NCBI RefSeq assembly: GCF_002902905.1
Contig: NZ_CP026124.1
Span: 2,046,001 to 2,110,000, forward strand
Reading direction: 5' to 3'
Source: Achromobacter sp. AONIH1
GTDB taxonomy: Bacteria; Pseudomonadota; Gammaproteobacteria; Burkholderiales; Burkholderiaceae_B
DNA: 64,000 nt
The stretch's first letter is position 1; each line of letters starts with the position of its first letter. This document shows, one piece after another, positions 62,243-64,000 of the stretch. The translations under genes and the position numbers were made by a program. Under the pieces are notes generated by a model, which worked only from the letters and a program-made list of their open reading frames with translations, was not told where the DNA came from and did no database searches.

Positions 62243-64000
62243 TTATTCCACTCCGCCCAGATAGGCTTCAAGCACCGCCGGATTGTGCTGGATTTCGGCG
62301 GGCAGGCCCTCGGCGATCTTCTCGCCGAAGTCCATCACGACCACGCGGTCCACCAGGCCCATCACGAAATCCATGTCGTGCTCGACCAGCAGGATCGCCA
62401 TGCCTTCGGCGCGCAGCTTGCGCAGCAGCTCGGCCAGCTCGCGCTTTTCCTGGTAGCGCAGCCCGGCGGCCGGTTCGTCCAGCAGCAGAATGCAGGGATC
62501 CGAAGCCAGCGCCCGCGCGATCTCCAGGATGCGCTGCTGACCCAGCGCCAGCGAGCCGGCCTCGTCATGCAGGTGCCGGCCCAGGCCCACGCGTTCGACC
62601 TGGCGCGCGGCCTCGGCCAGGAGGCGCGATTCCTCGGCGCGGTCCAGCCGCCAGGCGGCCGGCATGACGCCGCGATGGCCGCGCAGGTGCGCGCCGATCG
62701 CCACGTTCTCCAGCACGCTCATGCGGCCCAGCAGGCGCACGTGCTGGAAGGTGCGCGACAGACCCAGCCGCGCGATGCGACGCGCGCCGGCGCCGGCCAC
62801 CTGCTGGCCCAGCAGCGTGACCTGGCCCGAGGTGGGCGTGTCCACGCCGGATATCTGGTTGAACATGGTGCTCTTGCCTGCGCCGTTGGGGCCGATCAGC
62901 GCCAGGATCTCGCCCGCGCGGATCTCCAGGTTCATGGCGTTGTTGGCCACCAGCCCGCCGAACTTGCGGGTCACGTCCACCGCCTTGAGCACCACCTCGC
63001 CGCGCGGCGGCATGGGCTTGCGCGGCAGCGGCGCGGCGTCCAGGTCCAGCTTGCGCTCGACCTTGCGCACCGGCACCCAGCGCGTCAGCAAGGGCCACAG
63101 GCCGCTGCGCGCGCGGTGCAGCAGCAGCACCATGCCGAAGCCGAACACGATGACCTCGAAATTGCCGGTCTGGCCCAGCACCTTGGGCAGCAGGTCCTGC
63201 AGCCACTGCTTGAGCACGGTGAACACGCCCGCGCCCACCAGCGCGCCCCATACCTGGCCCGCGCCGCCGATGACGGTCATGAACAGGTACTCGATGCCCA
63301 TCTGCAGGCCGAACGGATTCGGATTGACGAAGCGCTGCATGTGCGCGTACAGCCAGCCCGAGGCGCAGGCCTGCAGCGCGGCGATGATGAAGATCACCAT
63401 GCGCGAGCGGGCCGTGTCCACGCCCATCGACTCGGCCATGACGCGGCCGCCCTTGAGCGCGCGGATCGCGCGGCCCTCGCGCGAGTCCAGCAGATTGCGG
63501 GTGGACCAGACCGCCAGCAGCAGGAAGGCCCAGATCAGGTAGTAGATGGTCTCGCCCTGGTCCAGCGCCTTGCCGAACAGCGAGATGGCGGGAATGTCCG
63601 GAATGCCGGTATGTCCGCCCAGGCCTTCCATCGAACCAAAGGCGAAGTACAGCGACAGCCCCCAGGCGATGGTGCCCAGCGGCAGGAAATGGCCGGACAG
63701 CTTGAGCGTGATCGCGCCTAGCAGCCAGGCCACCACCAGCGTCAGCAGCAGGCCGGCCAGCAGCGTCAGCCAGGGCGAGGCGCCAAGCCAGCCCAGCCAG
63801 GACGGCAGGCTGTCGGCGCGCGTGGTCAGGATGGCCGTGGTGTAGGCGCCCAGGCCCACGAAGGCGGCCTGGCCGAAGCTGGTCAGCCCGCCCACGCCGG
63901 TCAGCAGCACCAGGCCCAGCGCCACCAGCGCGTACAGGCCGATGTAGTTCAGCAGCGTGACATAGAACGGCGGCAGGAATGGCGGCGCCAGCGCCAGCAG
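62243..64000 (-). CDS. LivM permease-LivG ATPase fusion, branched-chain amino-acid ABC transporter (5' end outside window)
   Basis: The frame is open to the window edge: residues LLALAPPFLPPFYVTLLNYIG precede VALGLVLLTGVGGLTSFGQAAFVG, so the true start lies beyond 64000. The amino half (about 63000-64000) is a LivM-type permease with multiple membrane helices and the GREGRAIRALKGG-like coupling region (written DSREGRAIRALKGG). The carboxyl half is a LivG-type ATPase: IGPNGAGKSTMFNQISG, the signature-like LALGQQRILEIARAL and ILLLDEPAAGL. In E. coli these are separate proteins; the fusion links one permease to one ATPase in fixed ratio. It is followed without gap by LivF. Confidence 0.93.
   Translation of the reverse strand: MLALAPPFLPPFYVTLLNYIGLYALVALGLVLLTGVGGLTSFGQAAFVGLGAYTTAILTTRADSLPSWLGWLGASPWLTLLAGLLLTLVVAWLLGAITLKLSGHFLPLGTIAWGLSLYFAFGSMEGLGGHTGIPDIPAISLFGKALDQGETIYYLIWAFLLLAVWSTRNLLDSREGRAIRALKGGRVMAESMGVDTARSRMVIFIIAALQACASGWLYAHMQRFVNPNPFGLQMGIEYLFMTVIGGAGQVWGALVGAGVFTVLKQWLQDLLPKVLGQTGNFEVIVFGFGMVLLLHRARSGLWPLLTRWVPVRKVERKLDLDAAPLPRKPMPPRGEVVLKAVDVTRKFGGLVANNAMNLEIRAGEILALIGPNGAGKSTMFNQISGVDTPTSGQVTLLGQQVAGAGARRIARLGLSRTFQHVRLLGRMSVLENVAIGAHLRGHRGVMPAAWRLDRAEESRLLAEAARQVERVGLGRHLHDEAGSLALGQQRILEIARALASDPCILLLDEPAAGLRYQEKRELAELLRKLRAEGMAILLVEHDMDFVMGLVDRVVVMDFGEKIAEGLPAEIQHNPAVLEAYLGGVE

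Overview
The window is high-GC with dense, operon-like packing and a gene set typical of Burkholderiales: a double-length UvrA, a LivM-LivG fusion, many LysR regulators and an intergenic palindromic repeat of the kind seen in Bordetella/Achromobacter. An Alcaligenaceae chromosome (Bordetella- or Achromobacter-like) is the best inference. No rRNA, tRNA, CRISPR array, insertion sequence or phage gene was seen.

Region 1 (1-40727) is the most unusual part. It is a six-gene co-directional block built around one 10,627-residue protein of roughly a megadalton. The order is: TolC-like outer-membrane lipoprotein; giant repeat protein (N-terminal LEPR-XLL-like motif, DUF4347-like domain, several thousand residues of about 61-70-aa repeats, 44-aa tandem repeats, RTX-like glycine/aspartate repeats, C-terminal hydrophobic segment); GAF-TM-HlyD protein; PqqD-like/M50 protease/HlyD fusion; shortened SecA-like ATPase; and a small secreted RND/HlyD-type adaptor. 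The block has outer-membrane, periplasmic-adaptor, protease and motor components but no ABC transporter, and the giant protein has no Sec signal peptide. I infer a dedicated secretion system for the giant surface protein that uses a SecA paralogue instead of a type I ABC exporter. The PqqD-like domain could be the receptor for the N-terminal leader.

Region 2 (40764-48510) is a catabolic/transport cluster. Two minus-strand genes of unknown function (one DUF3726-like) and a LysR regulator face an operon of an alpha-ketoglutaric-semialdehyde-type aldehyde dehydrogenase, an M19 dipeptidase-like protein lacking the HxD zinc motif, and a BCCT transporter. A nearly identical 15-bp motif (CTTATCAARCAATAG) lies upstream of both transcription units and is a candidate binding site for the LysR protein. 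The substrate may be a betaine-type quaternary amine.

Region 3 (48548-56169, minus) holds uvrA (tandem-duplicated), pabB and a PabC-like aminotransferase, in that transcription order. Region 4 (56271-58780) is an IclR regulator, KDPG/KDPGal-type aldolase and KDG-type sugar kinase: a 2-keto-3-deoxy-sugar-acid pathway with candidate operators upstream. A 42-residue very basic peptide gene with its own leader and strong terminator follows (59003-59213).

Region 5 (59313-64000) holds a LysR regulator, a family 2 glycosyltransferase, and the end of a branched-chain amino-acid ABC transporter operon (LivF and a LivM-LivG fusion cut by the window edge).
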